This document shows, piece after piece, positions 54,432 through 56,000 of a stretch of 56,000 nucleotides of DNA (position 1 is the first letter of the stretch; each line of letters opens with the position of its first letter). The DNA is from Adiantum capillus-veneris. Lineage: Eukaryota; Streptophyta; Polypodiopsida; Polypodiales; Pteridaceae. Below the pieces are notes generated by a model. The model saw nothing but the letters and a program-made list of their open reading frames with translations. It ran no database searches and was not told the origin of the DNA. The position numbers and the translations under genes were made by a program. The stretch spans positions 3,688,501-3,744,500 of the forward strand of contig CM043968.1 of assembly GCA_014529385.2 (NCBI GenBank), read 5' to 3'.

Positions 54432-56000
54432 GAACCCATTGGAGGTTTTAGGATGTGTAGAAGTGCTGGATTTATTTGGTCTTCCCAAATGGAGTCATTG
54501 TCATGCCTTCCCACATGGGGATCAAGCATGCAGTTGTTGGCTCCAGAGAAGAGCTCTTCATTTCCACCTTCTTCTTTAGAGAGAAGTGTTTGGATAGCAT
54601 TAGGATTTTTGTCCTCACCTCTGGAGGAGGTTTCCATGGTTGTTTTTTCTTCAAGGAAATGGATTGGTAGATTTGTTGTGCCTTTTTGAAATGCATGTCT
54701 TTCTTGGAATTATCAATGGAGCTACGTATCTGATGTGTAGCAGGTTGATGATTTGGTTGCACTTTTGTACCAAATTGTGGATTATGGATCAGAGAGGGGG
54801 ATCTCCTTCCTTTAGAAGCAAAGGATGCTCTTTGATTTTCTCTTTTCCATATAAGGATGGAAGTTTTAGTTCTGATTTTAGTAGTCTCTTGCTCATCCAG
54901 TTTAGATGCATGCTCTAGTGCATGTGTTGAAGTTGGCTCTAATAGGTAGATGGGGTTACTTCTATCTCTAGAACCACTTCTTGTTGGATCATCTGACTTC
55001 TTTGGATGAGGTTTAGAGGTGGATAATGTGGTGCCTCACCCTTAGCCGACAATGAAAACAGTTGAAGGTGGACTTCTTCCATCACCATGTATTCTCCTTT
55101 CTCGGTGGTAGTGTGGCCCTATAGATTTGGTCGTTCCTTTGCCCTTTTGTGAGCTTGTCAGTACCAATTGTGGGACACGTTTACGATCTCTTGTGAGCTT
55201 GTTAGCACCATGTATGAGACAGGTGTGCAACCTTTTATGGGTGGTTTTCTTGATGTTTGGATAGTAGATTTGTCGAGCTCCTTTTGGATGACAAGATTGC
55301 ACATAGTGTCGACAGTTGGTGGGGACATCTAGATGTTATTCTTGTAGTCACCAACATTTGGATGCTTCTTCCATACATCCCTTTGGAGAGATCCAACCTT
55401 GGGGGCAATCCTTCAAGTGTAGATCTCGCCATGACTAGCAAGAATAGCAGGTTCTTCTCGTGCAGTTTTTTGCCCAGCTTTTTGGCATGCTACAAATCAA
55501 CCCCACTATTTTTCACATGCTTCTTCCCCAAGCCGAATTGTTTACTCTTCCTTTAAGTATTGGTGTCATGTTGTGTATTGGATATCGATTGCACAGTTTA
55601 GTTGTGGATATGTTCTCTTCAACACAAGTATAAAGGACAATTTTGGTGAAGATTTCTAGGAACAAAGTTACACCAGTGGGAGTGTATGTGCTCTTCTAAG
55701 TTTGTATATAGTTTTGCATCTTGTATTGGATTGTACCTATAGATTTGATCTTGGCAGATGCAAAGGAGTGGTGGAAACTTGGTTTGATCTCAGGGAGGAT
55801 TCTTGAGTAACTCAATTCTTGTCGGACCCCAATTGCTTCTTTAGCAAAAATGATCCTGAGGTAACAACCTATTAGGTCTTCCTATCCTAAGCAATCTGAG
55901 TTTACTGATCTTGTGATACTCTATGAGTCTTTAGTTTTTTGAGATTTAGGTTTTTCTATTCAGTTGTAGAGGAAGTAGTTTTATGCCAGTTGTTTCAGAT
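54432..56000. other. No gene recognised; probable retroelement leader
   Basis: It lies downstream of the primer site, where gag would be expected, but no UBN2 or knuckle motif was found before the window ends. Weak similarity between about 54610-54700 and 55225-55290 suggests an old internal duplication. Frames at 54282-54689, 54640-54918 and 55257-55556 show no known motif. Confidence 0.4.

Overview
This is eukaryotic, almost certainly land-plant, nuclear DNA. It holds decayed Ty1/copia and Ty3/gypsy polyproteins, two LINE remnants, a hAT transposase remnant, primer sites matching the plant initiator-Met tRNA used by copia elements (TGGTATCA), and one spliced host gene with GT-AG introns. 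Abundant (GA/CT)n tracts and the nested, low-gene layout suggest a large-genome vascular plant. A fern fits the flavour of the gag and gypsy proteins, but that is a weak inference. There is no sign of a prokaryote, an operon or CRISPR.

Layout. 1-12.7 kb: an unrecognised coiled-coil frame, a diverged pair of direct repeats (about 1.4-2.5 and 5.5-6.5 kb), three gypsy pol fragments on +, and two solo LTRs of one family in opposite orientation (3734-4919 minus; 9656-10501 plus, the latter with a perfect AAGAA target duplication). 12.7-16 kb: a LINE on + whose reverse transcriptase core has been deleted without breaking the frame. 16.1-18.3 kb: the only recognisable host gene, the 3' exons of a class I SAM-dependent methyltransferase resembling EEF1AKMT4. 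Its introns carry a tandem duplication, a 121-bp hairpin and facing TG/CA tracts. 18.3-21.1 kb: mostly unassignable sequence. 21.2-34.0 kb: minus-strand copia remnants in which two families (called A and B here) are joined in the same order and polarity at two places, with a TIR-bounded element, a foldback and a + strand chimeric element between them. 35.2-37.2 kb: a hAT (BED/DUF659/hATC) pseudogene. 37.6-38.6 kb: unrecognised minus-strand coding-like segments. 38.7-39.6 kb: gypsy RT/RNase H. 39.8-44.5 kb: the best preserved copia element (D, minus). 44.5-48.5 kb: a gag-only element E with its own LTR and primer site. 48.4-49.9 kb: gypsy gag. 51.3-53.7 kb: a second LINE. 53.8-56 kb: a long compound microsatellite, a probable LTR/primer site and a 77-bp tandem array.

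The elements look dead. All have stops or frameshifts, and several catalytic residues are changed (YAND in LINE 2, YVNG in copia A1, YMDE in the gypsy RT, Glu to Lys in the D integrase). Some modules keep an intact YVDD. I found no convincing new multi-gene system. The points most worth following up are the composite gag of element E, the gag-knuckle/RNase H fusion at 29 kb, the repeated A-B copia junction, the two hairpins, and the unidentified minus-strand segments at 37.6-38.6 kb. All assignments come from reading motifs by eye; no database search was run.
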